Assembly (NCBI RefSeq): GCF_008843145.1 | Contig: NZ_CP030265.1 | Span: forward strand, 3,272,001-3,336,000 | Origin: Skermanella pratensis | GTDB taxonomy: Bacteria; Pseudomonadota; Alphaproteobacteria; Azospirillales; Azospirillaceae | Reading direction: 5' to 3' | Length of the DNA stretch: 64,000 nt | Part shown: positions 30,474-38,538 of the stretch, one piece after another | How positions within the stretch are numbered: the stretch's first letter is position 1 | Layout: each line of letters begins with the position of its first letter | Notes under the pieces: generated by a model | Told to the model about the DNA's origin: nothing | Database searches by the model: none | The model's input: the letters and a program-made list of their open reading frames with translations, nothing else | Program-made: the position numbers and the translations under genes

Positions 30474-31058
30474 TCAGAGCTTGCACCCGACCACGGCGTA
30501 CTCCGGGCCGACCGGCAGGAAAGGAATGGCCCCGCCGTACCGGATCGCCACGTTCCAGAACCCGGCGTCCCTGACCGACCGGCGCGCCTCCCGCGCGCCG
30601 AACCGGCTCTCCCCGCCGGTCGGTTCGAACAGGATGAGCAGTCCGCCCGGTTTCAGCACCCTCAGGAGGTCTTCCAGGAGGAGCGGCCGGTGCTCGGAGG
30701 AAGCCTCCGTCAGGGCGCCGAAACCGGTGACGACATCGAAGCTGTCGCCGGCATAGGGAACCTTGATCCCTTCGAAGCGCCGGTAATGCGCCAGTCCGCC
30801 GAACCGCGCGATCGCAGGTGACGGACGCTCCGGCTCCAGGCACACGAGGCGGATGCCGCGGAACAGACTGCGATACCAGGGCACCGCCTCGGCATTGCCG
30901 ACCGCGATATCAAGGATGCCGCCGGAGCCGGGGAAAAGCTCGCGCAGGTCCTGCGTCAGGCGGAGGACTTCGCGCACGCGGCGCTCCGCGCGGGCTTCCT
31001 CGTCGCGCGGGTCCAACCGCCCGGCGCGGGCGCCGAGCGCGAAATCCTGGATCGACAT
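30474..31058 (-). CDS. Class I SAM-dependent methyltransferase
   Basis: 194 residues with the Rossmann methyltransferase motifs: motif I region GSGGILDIAVGNAEAVPW, the acidic end of beta 2 (LVCLEPERPS), VPYAGDSFDVVTGFGALTEA (motif II/post-I) and LRVLKPGGLLILFEP (motif III). The Gly-rich loop GNAE departs from the usual GxGxG, so binding may be atypical. The acceptor is unknown but likely a sugar, given its position between galE and the acetyltransferase. The start is directly after the galE stop (TGACATG), implying translational coupling. Confidence 0.8.
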   Translation of the reverse strand: MSIQDFALGARAGRLDPRDEEARAERRVREVLRLTQDLRELFPGSGGILDIAVGNAEAVPWYRSLFRGIRLVCLEPERPSPAIARFGGLAHYRRFEGIKVPYAGDSFDVVTGFGALTEASSEHRPLLLEDLLRVLKPGGLLILFEPTGGESRFGAREARRSVRDAGFWNVAIRYGGAIPFLPVGPEYAVVGCKL

Positions 31059-31059
31059 G

Positions 31060-32073
31060 TCAGGAAGCCCGGCGCGTCTTGAGGTCCTCGGCGGCGCGCC
31101 GTTCCCAGGCGAGCGCCGTTTCGACCATTTCCTCGAGGCTGTCATGGGCAGGCTTCCAGCCCAGCAGGCCATGGATCCGGTCGGCCTTGGCGACCAGGGC
31201 CGGCGGGTCGCCCGCGCGGCGCGGCGCATCGTTGACCGGCAACGGCCGGCCGATCACCTTCTCCACCGCTTTCAGCACCTCGCGCACCGAGAAGCCCCTG
31301 CCGTAGGCGCAGTTGACCAGCAGGTTGCCGCCCTTTCCGACCAGATGGCGCAGGGCCAGCACGTGGGCATCGGCCAAGTCCGAAACATGTATGTAGTCGC
31401 GGATGCAGGTGCCGTCGGGCGTGTCGTAGTCGGTCCCGAACACGGAGATGGCGGGGCGTAGTCCGAGCGCCGCCTGGACCGCCACCTTGATCAGGTGCGT
31501 CGCGGCCGGGGTGTTCTGGCCGGCCCGGCCGGCCGGATCGGCGCCCGCCACGTTGAAGTAGCGGAGGATGCCGGTGTTCAGCCCATGGGCCGCCGAGGCG
31601 TCGCGCAGCATCTGCTCGGTCATCAGCTTGGACTGGCCGTACGGGTTGATCGGCCGGGTCGGCGATTCCTCGTCGATCGGGTAGATCTCGGGTTCGCCAT
31701 AGACGGCGGCCGTCGAGGAAAAGATGAAGTGCTTCACGCCCAGGCGCACGCAGGTCTCGATCAGGCCCAGGCTGTTCTGCGTGTTGTTGCGGTAGTACTT
31801 CAGCGGCTTCTCGACCGACTCCGAGACCACGATGCTGCCCGCGAAATGCATGATCGCGCCGACCTGGAAGCCGCGGATCACTTCCGTCACATGCTCGGTA
31901 TCGGCGATGTCGCCTTCGATCAGCGGGATGCCGTCGGGCACGGCCGACCGGATGCCGGTAGACAGATTGTCGAACACGACGACCGGGAAACCGGCATCCT
32001 GCAAGGCCAGCACGGCATGGGATCCGATATAGCCGGCGCCGCCGGTGACCAGAACGACCGGATTTTCGTCCAT
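31060..32073 (-). CDS. galE: UDP-glucose 4-epimerase
   Basis: 337 residues of the extended SDR epimerase family. The NAD-binding TGGAGYIGSHAVLALQDAGF is at 10-29, the catalytic Ser region is FIFSSTAAVYGEPE, and the Tyr-Lys pair is in YGQSKLMTEQML. VSDLADAHVLALRHL and RRAGDPPALVAKAD are the C-terminal sugar-binding parts typical of GalE. It interconverts UDP-glucose and UDP-galactose and so supplies UDP-galactose to the glycosyltransferases nearby. It heads a minus-strand operon with the methyltransferase and acetyltransferase. Confidence 0.93.
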   Translation of the reverse strand: MDENPVVLVTGGAGYIGSHAVLALQDAGFPVVVFDNLSTGIRSAVPDGIPLIEGDIADTEHVTEVIRGFQVGAIMHFAGSIVVSESVEKPLKYYRNNTQNSLGLIETCVRLGVKHFIFSSTAAVYGEPEIYPIDEESPTRPINPYGQSKLMTEQMLRDASAAHGLNTGILRYFNVAGADPAGRAGQNTPAATHLIKVAVQAALGLRPAISVFGTDYDTPDGTCIRDYIHVSDLADAHVLALRHLVGKGGNLLVNCAYGRGFSVREVLKAVEKVIGRPLPVNDAPRRAGDPPALVAKADRIHGLLGWKPAHDSLEEMVETALAWERRAAEDLKTRRAS

Positions 32074-32224
32074 CAGACTTTCCTAGAGAGTAATGGATTT
32101 GACACAATCAAGTGCTCATTCGCGATTATCGCGCCTGCGCCTCGATATCTGAAGAACGCGAAGGAATACCGGAAAAATTCATTCACACTGCGCTGGGACA
32201 ACCGCTTATCCCGATGCACCGGCA

Positions 32225-32256
32225 TTGACACGCCGGCCTGATACTTTGGTATTAAT
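32225..32256 (+). promoter_or_regulatory. Possible sigma-70 promoter for the glycosyltransferase at 32375
   Basis: TTGACA at 32225-32230 matches the -35 consensus, with GGTATTAA or TATTAAT at 32248-32256 as a weak -10 after a 17-19-base spacer. The region 32074-32260 between the divergent genes is clearly AT-richer than its surroundings. The -10 fit is imperfect. Confidence 0.35.
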
Positions 32257-32374
32257 CCTCTATGGAGAGACTTGCGATGCGTCCCGGTTCGGGTACGTAC
32301 TTCCAGCAGTCCGGAATCAGCATTTCCGGATCCGACGTTCTTCATGCCCCCCTGGGGGATTTCAGGGTGCAGCC

Positions 32375-33556
32375 ATGCATCGGGAAACATCGCCGACATC
32401 TCCCAGGCCACCGCGGTTCATCCCGCCACGGTCGCGCCTGGTCGTCTTCAGCGACGACTGGGGCCGCCACCCCAGCAGCGCACAGCATCTGGTCCGGCAT
32501 CTCCTGGCGCGTTTCGACGTGGACTGGATCAATACGATCGGCACCCGCCGCCCCACCCTGTCGCGCGCCGATCTGGCGCGGGCACTGGAGAAGGCGGTAT
32601 CATGGACCCGGCCCGCCGGCGCCGCCGAGCCTGAAACGCCGGCAGGTCCGGCTCCCCGGGTCCATGCGCCGGCCCACTGGCCTGGTTTCAAGACCCGGGC
32701 GGAGCGCGCGCTGAACCGGCGGCTGCTCCGCAGGGCGCTGGCGCCTGTCCTGGAACGGGATCCCGCCCCGGCGGCCGTCATCACCACGGTCCCCATAACC
32801 GCCGATCTGGCCGCCGATTTCCCCGGCCTGAACTGGATCTATTACTGCGTGGACGATTTCGCCGAGTGGCCGGGACTGGACGGCGGGACCCTGCAAACGC
32901 TGGAACGTGACCTGCTGCCCCATGTCTCCGGCGTGATCTGCGTTTCCGAAGTGCTGCGCGAGCGCCTGTCCCGACTGGGCTTCGACGCGCGCCTCCTGAC
33001 CCATGGGATCGACCTGGACCACTGGAGCGGCGTGCGCCGCAGGCCGCTCTGCGGGCCGGGCCGGCGGCCAATCGCGCTCTACTGGGGGCACGCCGACCGC
33101 AGGCTGGACGCCGACATCTGCCTGACTCTGGCCGGAACCTGCGACCTGAGGATGGCCGGACGGCACCACGACGTGGACGAGCGGTTGGCCCGCAGCCGCG
33201 CGGTCACCTGGCTGGGTCCCGTCCCTTACGACCGCCTGCCGACCCTCGCGGAGGATGCCGACGTCCTGGTGATGCCCTACGCCGACCTGCCCGTCACCCG
33301 CGCCATGCAGCCCTTGAAGCTGAAGGAGTACCTGGCGACCGGTCTGCCTGTGGTGGCCACTCCCCTGCCCGCCAACCGGGCCTGGACGGACGCCCTTGAC
33401 CTGACCGCCGATCCGACCCGGTTCGCCTCGCTGTGCCTGGCCCGGGCGCGCCGCTCGCTGCCCGAGGCCCAGGCACGGGCCCGCACCCGCCTTGCCGGGG
33501 AGGGCTGGGATGCCAAGGCGGTGCAGTTCGAACGCTGGATCACCGCACCGTCATGA
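32375..33556 (+). CDS. Glycosyltransferase (GT4-like, exopolysaccharide)
   Basis: 393 residues from the ATG at 32375 (MHRETSPTSPRPPRFIPPRS); the frame is open to 32225 but without homology. GT-B features: LVVFSDDWGRHPSSAQHLVR, the acceptor-side WIYYCVDDFAEWPG, GVICVSEVLRERLSRLG, LYWGHADRRLDADICLTL and a donor loop around PLKLKEYLATGLPVVATPL. Such proteins often sit in exopolysaccharide clusters near hexosyltransferases. Its stop codon overlaps the start of the next transferase gene (ATGA), showing co-translation in one unit. Confidence 0.8.
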   Translation: MHRETSPTSPRPPRFIPPRSRLVVFSDDWGRHPSSAQHLVRHLLARFDVDWINTIGTRRPTLSRADLARALEKAVSWTRPAGAAEPETPAGPAPRVHAPAHWPGFKTRAERALNRRLLRRALAPVLERDPAPAAVITTVPITADLAADFPGLNWIYYCVDDFAEWPGLDGGTLQTLERDLLPHVSGVICVSEVLRERLSRLGFDARLLTHGIDLDHWSGVRRRPLCGPGRRPIALYWGHADRRLDADICLTLAGTCDLRMAGRHHDVDERLARSRAVTWLGPVPYDRLPTLAEDADVLVMPYADLPVTRAMQPLKLKEYLATGLPVVATPLPANRAWTDALDLTADPTRFASLCLARARRSLPEAQARARTRLAGEGWDAKAVQFERWITAPS

Positions 33557-34709
33557 ACATCGTCACCCCGCTCGATGACAACCCCGCCGATGACATCACG
33601 GTGCTGCATACGCGGATCGTGACCGGGACCGGCGGCGGACCGGAGAAGACCATCTTCAACTCGCCCCGCTATATGCGCGGCACCGGCTACCGCGAGCTGG
33701 CCTGCTACCTGCGGCCGCCCGGCGACCCCGGATTCGAGGTGCTGCGCGGACGGGCGTCCGCCAAGGGCTGCCCGCTGATCGAGGTGGACGACGCCTCCGC
33801 CTTCAGCCCGGCCAGCCTGCGCCGCTTGGCGGCCATCTGCCGGGAGAACGACGTCAAGGTCTGGCATGGCCACGACTACAAGACGAACCTGTTCGGCGTG
33901 CTGCTGAAGCCGCTGCTCGGCTTCAAGCTGGTGACGACGGTCCACGGCTGGGTCAGGCACACGTCGAAGACGCCGCTCTATTACGCGATCGACCGGTGGA
34001 CTCTGCCGCGCCACGACCAGGTGATCGTCGTGTCCTCCGACCTGTACGGGCGCTGCCGCGCCGGCGGGGTCCCGGAGAACCGGCTGCACCTGATCGAAAA
34101 CGCCATCGACACGGAGGATTTCCGCCGGTCCGGCCCCGCCGCCCTGGCCGCGGAGCGCGTCCATCTCCCCCGGGGCGCCTGCTGGTCGGCGCCGTCGGGC
34201 GGCTGTCCCCCGAAAAGGGATTCGACCTGCTGATCCGGGCCGTCGCGGCGTTGATCGACGATGGCCTGGACCTGGAACTGTGGATCGCCGGCGAGGGGGA
34301 GGAAAAGGCGGCGCTCGAGGCCCTGGCCGCCGCGACCGGGCACGCCGACCGCATCCGCCTGCCGGGCTTCCGGGCCGACACGGTCGGTTTGTTCGAGTGC
34401 TTCGACCTGTTCTGCCTGTCCAGCCTCCGGGAGGGCCTGCCCAACGTGGTGCTGGAGGCGATGGCGATGGAGGTCCCGGTGCTGGCGACCCGATGCGGCG
34501 GCATCGACACCTTCGCCCGCGACGGCGCCGACATGCTGACGGTCGAAGCCGGCTCCGTGGAAGCCCTGGCCGACGGGCTGCGCCGCCTGGCCGGAGCCCC
34601 GGCGCTACGCCATGGGCTCGCCCGCGCGGCCCGGCGGCGGATCGAGGCCGAGTTCAGCTTCCGCCGCCGCATGGACCGCATGGCCGAGGTCTACGGCCTG
34701 CTCTGGTGA
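33553..34709 (+). pseudogene. Glycosyltransferase family 4, split by a single-base frameshift
   Basis: The first part (33553 to about 34166) starts MNIVTPLDDNPADD and has VKVWHGHDYKTNLFGVLLKP and LTTVHGWVRHTSKTPLYYA-type acceptor sequence. The second part continues in another frame with LLVGAVGRLSPEKGFDLLI, WIAGEGEEKAALEALAAATG and LSSLREGLPNVVLEAMAMEV to the stop at 34709. Joining needs one extra base in the run CCCCC GGGG at 34167-34175; with six C the frame is continuous. Both halves have normal codon use, so the break is recent or a sequencing error. If real, the acceptor and donor domains are separated and activity is lost. The start overlaps the previous stop. Confidence 0.85.
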
Positions 34710-34718
34710 CGCACCGCC

Positions 34719-35684
34719 TCAGCGGCGCGCGGCGAACATCCCGGCGGCGACCAATCCGGCCGCGGCCAGCCCCGCGAGCATCAGGGGCTGCGAGCCGCTT
34801 GCCTGCTGCCGGTAGCCGCCGGATGCGCCGGTCCCGTGGGGCACCGGCCTGAACAGCGAGCCGTGGGTATAGGGCGCCGGTGCCGCACGCCGGAAATAGC
34901 GCCGCAGGCCGCGCGCCATCACTTCCTCCGTCAGGGCCGGGGCCAGGGTGTGGGCGAACTTGGTCAGCGGAGCCAGCGCGCCGACGCTGACGCCCCGCCG
35001 GGGACGCAGCGCCAGCCCGACCATCGCGTCGGCCACGCGCTCGGGCGGCACCAGCGGCGACCCGGGCTTCAGTTCCTTGCCCATGTAGTTGCCGCCGTGC
35101 TGGTACCCCGGCGTGTCGATCACGGCTGGGAACACGTTGCACACATGGATGTCAGGCCATTCCTCCAGTTCCAGCCGCAGGCTCTGGGTGAAGCCTTCCA
35201 GGCCGAACTTGCTCGCGGCGTAGGCGGCGGCGAAAGGCGGCGCGATCCAGGCGCCGAACGAGATGTTGGTGATCAGCGTGCCATGGCCCTGCTCCAGGAA
35301 ATAGGGCAGCACGGCGTGGGTGCCGTTCATGCTGCCGAACAGGTTCGTCTCGATCACCTGCCGGTGCGAGGCCATGGGCACGTCGGCGAACGGCCCGACC
35401 AGGCCGATGCCGGCATTGTTGATCCAGACGTCGATCTCGCCGAACCGCTCGGCCGCTTCCTCCGCCAGCAGGCGCATGTCATCCAGTTCGGTCACGTCGG
35501 ACGGAATGGCGATCACGTCGGCGCCATAGCTCCGGCACTCGGAAGCAACCTCGTCCAGCGCCTCGTCGCGCCGGGCGGCCAGGGCCAGGTTGGCGCCCTG
35601 CCGGGCGAAGGCGACGGCGGTCGCGCGGCCGATGCCGCTCGATGCACCGGTGATGACGACCGAGGAGTTCCGCAGTTTGCGCAT
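34719..35684 (-). CDS. SDR-family oxidoreductase with a C-terminal membrane helix
   Basis: 321 residues from ATG 35684, preceded by GAAAGG. The classical SDR motifs are present: VVITGASSGIGRATAVAFAR (cofactor loop), the NNAG motif in VWINNAGIGLVG, and the catalytic Tyr-x3-Lys in AAAYAASKFGLEGFTQ. A terminal hydrophobic segment (LMLAGLAAAGLVAAGMFAAR) suggests membrane attachment. It reduces or oxidises an alcohol/ketone of unknown identity, using NAD(P)H. It converges with the frameshifted glycosyltransferase 10 bases away. Confidence 0.88.
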   Translation of the reverse strand: MRKLRNSSVVITGASSGIGRATAVAFARQGANLALAARRDEALDEVASECRSYGADVIAIPSDVTELDDMRLLAEEAAERFGEIDVWINNAGIGLVGPFADVPMASHRQVIETNLFGSMNGTHAVLPYFLEQGHGTLITNISFGAWIAPPFAAAYAASKFGLEGFTQSLRLELEEWPDIHVCNVFPAVIDTPGYQHGGNYMGKELKPGSPLVPPERVADAMVGLALRPRRGVSVGALAPLTKFAHTLAPALTEEVMARGLRRYFRRAAPAPYTHGSLFRPVPHGTGASGGYRQQASGSQPLMLAGLAAAGLVAAGMFAARR

Positions 35685-35798
35685 GGGATGGCCTTTCTGT
35701 CTTGGATAGGATTCCCATGACAACAGCGCCGGTGCCCGGCCATCCCGGCCCGTGATCGATGGAACCGTAGGTTGGCTCTCCCCGGCCCGCGGGAAGGG

Positions 35799-36905
35799 CT
35801 ATCGCGCCGACACCTGCCGGTACTTTCCGCCCTGCCAGGAATAGATGACATAGGCCGGCTCGGTCAGGTCTCCCTTGTCGTCGAAGTCCAGCGACCCGAT
35901 CACCGTGTCGAAGGTGCCCTCGCGCATGGCGTCGGCCACCGCGTCGGGCTCCGGTTCGCCGGCCGCCTCGATCCCCTGGGCCAGCACCTGAAGGGCGGCG
36001 TAGCTGTACAGCGTGAAAAAGGCGGGATCGATGTTGTCCGCGCGGAGCTGCTCGATCACCGGGGCGGCGTTGGGGTTCGCGGTCGGATCGGGGCTGAAGG
36101 TGAACAGGGTGCCGGCTCCGCTCTCGCCGGTGATGGCCCAGTAGTCCGGGTTGGACAGGCCGTCGCCCGCGACCAGGACGGCGTTCATGCCGGCGTTGCG
36201 CATCTGGCGGACGATCTGGCCGGCCTCGGCGTGATAGCCGCCGAAATAGACCGTGTTCACGCCTTCCGACTTCATCTTCGTGACCAGGGCGGAGAAGTCG
36301 CTCTCGCCGGGATTGACCGAGCCGGTCATGACCGGCTGTATGCCCTTCTCGGCGAGCCGCTTGGTCGTGGCATCCGCCAGCCCGCTGCCGTAGGCCTGCT
36401 TGTCATGGATGACGGCGACCTTGGGGTTCCCGATGTGCGCCGCGATGTGGTCGGCGGCGACTTGCCCCTGCTGATCGTCGCGCCCCGCCACCCGGAAAAC
36501 GTTGTCCAGGCCGCGCTCGGTCAGCACCGGCGCGGTCGCGGTCGGCGAGATCATGACGATCCCCTCCTCCGAATAGACGTCGGAGGCCGGCACCGACGGT
36601 CCGGTGCACATGTGGCCGATCACGAACTGGATGCCGTCGTTGACGATCTGGTTGGCGGCCGTGACGCCCTGCTTCGGGTCGCAGGCGTCGTCATAGATCT
36701 TGACGGTGATCTCCTCGCCGTTGATTCCGCCCTTGGCGTTGATCGCCTTCGCGGCGGCCTCGACGCCGCTGCGCATCTGCTCGCCGAAGGATGCCATTGA
36801 ACCCGTCACGGCGGTCACGACGCCGACCTGGATCTCGGCCTGCGCGGCTCCCGCGGTCGAGGCGAGCATCGCCAGGGCCGCGAGGGAAACGGACGTCCTG
36901 TACAT
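35799..36905 (-). CDS. Branched-chain amino-acid-type ABC binding protein (LivJ/LivK)
   Basis: 368 residues. The signal peptide is MYRTSVSLAALAMLASTAGA, cleaved about residue 23. The type-I periplasmic binding fold is marked by QVGVVTAVTGSMASFGEQMR, YDDACDPKQGVTAANQIVND, the conserved VIHDKQAYGSGLADATTK and YFGGYHAEAGQIVRQMR. It should bind Leu/Ile/Val or a related compound for an ABC importer. No LivHMGF genes are present in the window, so it is an orphan that must share a transporter elsewhere or act in sensing. Confidence 0.9.
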   Translation of the reverse strand: MYRTSVSLAALAMLASTAGAAQAEIQVGVVTAVTGSMASFGEQMRSGVEAAAKAINAKGGINGEEITVKIYDDACDPKQGVTAANQIVNDGIQFVIGHMCTGPSVPASDVYSEEGIVMISPTATAPVLTERGLDNVFRVAGRDDQQGQVAADHIAAHIGNPKVAVIHDKQAYGSGLADATTKRLAEKGIQPVMTGSVNPGESDFSALVTKMKSEGVNTVYFGGYHAEAGQIVRQMRNAGMNAVLVAGDGLSNPDYWAITGESGAGTLFTFSPDPTANPNAAPVIEQLRADNIDPAFFTLYSYAALQVLAQGIEAAGEPEPDAVADAMREGTFDTVIGSLDFDDKGDLTEPAYVIYSWQGGKYRQVSAR

Positions 36906-36957
36906 CTCTGCTGGCTCCTACCCGAACTCTCAAGCTTTTCTTATGGACCGCCGACCG

Positions 36958-37509
36958 TCACTGGTCGTTCTGCTCCGGACCGATGATCGTCCTGGCTTCG
37001 GCGCCGTACTCGAACTCGGGGGCGTTATCCAGTTCCTCCTCGTTCAGGGTCGCGATCAGCGCATCCTCCTGCGGATCGACCCGGACCCGATCCCACGGCA
37101 GCGTCACCAGCTGTTCGCCCAATCCGAGCAGCCTCGACCGGGACATGACCAGGCTGGTTATCGCCGGGCTGTCCGGCTCGGTCACGAAATCGCGAACTTC
37201 GCCGATGTCCTCGCCGGCGGCGTTGCGCACGTTCCAGCCGACCACGTCCTCCGGCATGCGCCCCGCGATGGTCGGGACCTCGACGACGCGGATCTGGGGC
37301 TCCCCGGTGGTCTCGACCTGCACCTCGGCGGGCGCCGATTCGATCCGGATCTGCGGCTCGGCCGGCCGAACCTCGACCGTGCCCTGGCCCTGTACGACGG
37401 CTCCGGCCGGCGCCTGCTGCTGCGGCGCCGGGGCCGGCTGGTCCTGGGCGAAGGCCGGAGCGGCCAGGACAAGCGCCAGGGCCGGCGCCAGGAGAATCTG
37501 TCTCTTCAT
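36958..37509 (-). CDS. Secreted PRC-barrel protein, shorter paralogue
   Basis: 183 residues. The signal peptide is MKRQILLAPALALVLAAPAF followed by AQ. A Pro/Gln-rich spacer with three repeats of the form V-V/E-R/Q-A-E-P-Q-I precedes a PRC-barrel domain: MPEDVVGWNVRNAAGEDIGE, DSPAITSLVMSRSRLLGLGE and TLPWDRVRVDPQEDALIATL. PRC barrels bind other proteins or RNA and often act in envelope stress or photosynthesis assembly in this class. It shares its layout with the next upstream gene and lies 27 bases after that gene's end, so the pair is a tandem duplication in one operon. Confidence 0.75.
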   Translation of the reverse strand: MKRQILLAPALALVLAAPAFAQDQPAPAPQQQAPAGAVVQGQGTVEVRPAEPQIRIESAPAEVQVETTGEPQIRVVEVPTIAGRMPEDVVGWNVRNAAGEDIGEVRDFVTEPDSPAITSLVMSRSRLLGLGEQLVTLPWDRVRVDPQEDALIATLNEEELDNAPEFEYGAEARTIIGPEQNDQ

Positions 37510-37536
37510 GGGTTTGACTCCTGATTTCGGCGTTGG

Positions 37537-38415
37537 TCAGCGGGCAGGGCCGACGATGGCGTTGGCGCCTTCGGCATATTCGTGGTCGGGAGCAGCTTCG
37601 AGCTGCTGCCGGTCCATGGGCAGGGTAACCGGACCTTCCTGCGGCTCGGCATTCACCTGCCCCCATGGCACCGCGACCTCCTTGGGTGCGCCGAGATAAC
37701 CCCCCACGTCGACGACGGCGGTCTCCACCGTTCCGGCCGGCCCGAGCAGGAGATCCCGGATCTGCCCGACCGGCTCCCCCTGGGCATTGACCACGGGGCG
37801 TCCGATCATCTGTTCCGGCGCCACGCCGGCCACGGGCGCGTCGGCGGGCGCCGGTTCGGGCACTTCCGCCAGGGGTGCCGGAGCGGGAGGAACGGCCGGC
37901 GCGGGAGCAGGTATCGGGGCCGGCACGAGCGGCTGGACCTCGACACGCGGTTCGGGCTGCTCGATGACCACCTGCGGCTGGGCCTGCTGCACGTTGATCT
38001 GGGGCTGCGCCTGCTGCACCGTGACCCGCGGCTCCGGCTGCTCGACCTGAATTTCCGGCTGCGCCTGCTCGATGATCACCTCAGGCTCGCGCTGGCGGAC
38101 GATCACCTGGGGCTGGAACTGGCGGACCGTGATCTCGGGCGGCGGCTGGCGCACGATGATCCGGGGCGGCGCCTGCCGGACGATGATCTGCGGCGCCTGC
38201 TGCTCGATGATGATTTCCGGAGGCTGCTGCTCCACCGTCACTTCCGGCGCGGGCTGCTGCACGTCCACCGACGCAGGAGGCTGCTGGACGTTGATCTCCG
38301 GCCCCGGAGGCGCCACCGTGGTATCGGGCACGGGTGCGGGCTGCTGCGCACCCGCGGTCGAAGCCCAGGACCATGCGGCCAGCACAGCGGTCGTCATCAT
38401 CAAGCTCTTGCGCAT
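37537..38415 (-). CDS. Secreted PRC-barrel protein with long Pro/Gln repeat region
   Basis: 292 residues. A signal peptide (MRKSLMMTTAVLAAWSWAST) is followed by 140 residues of imperfect decapeptide-like repeats built on V-x-V-x-Q-x-Q-P-Q/E (e.g. QINVQQAQPQVVIEQPEPRV), then a Pro/Ala-rich stretch and a PRC-barrel near residues 205-285 (MIGRPVVNAQGEPVGQIRDL, then ETAVVDVGGYLGAPKEVAVP). The repeat region probably forms an extended, surface-exposed rod. It is paired with the shorter paralogue downstream. The function is unknown. Confidence 0.75.
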   Translation of the reverse strand: MRKSLMMTTAVLAAWSWASTAGAQQPAPVPDTTVAPPGPEINVQQPPASVDVQQPAPEVTVEQQPPEIIIEQQAPQIIVRQAPPRIIVRQPPPEITVRQFQPQVIVRQREPEVIIEQAQPEIQVEQPEPRVTVQQAQPQINVQQAQPQVVIEQPEPRVEVQPLVPAPIPAPAPAVPPAPAPLAEVPEPAPADAPVAGVAPEQMIGRPVVNAQGEPVGQIRDLLLGPAGTVETAVVDVGGYLGAPKEVAVPWGQVNAEPQEGPVTLPMDRQQLEAAPDHEYAEGANAIVGPAR

Positions 38416-38538
38416 CCCACTCTCCGACAGTCGTCATCCATCCCGGCATCCCTGATTCCGGGGCTATGTGGGACGAAGAACGAAACGGCGGTCGGAGTGT
38501 TCCTCGGCGGGACGCCTTTATCAGGTTCAGGTTCAGCT

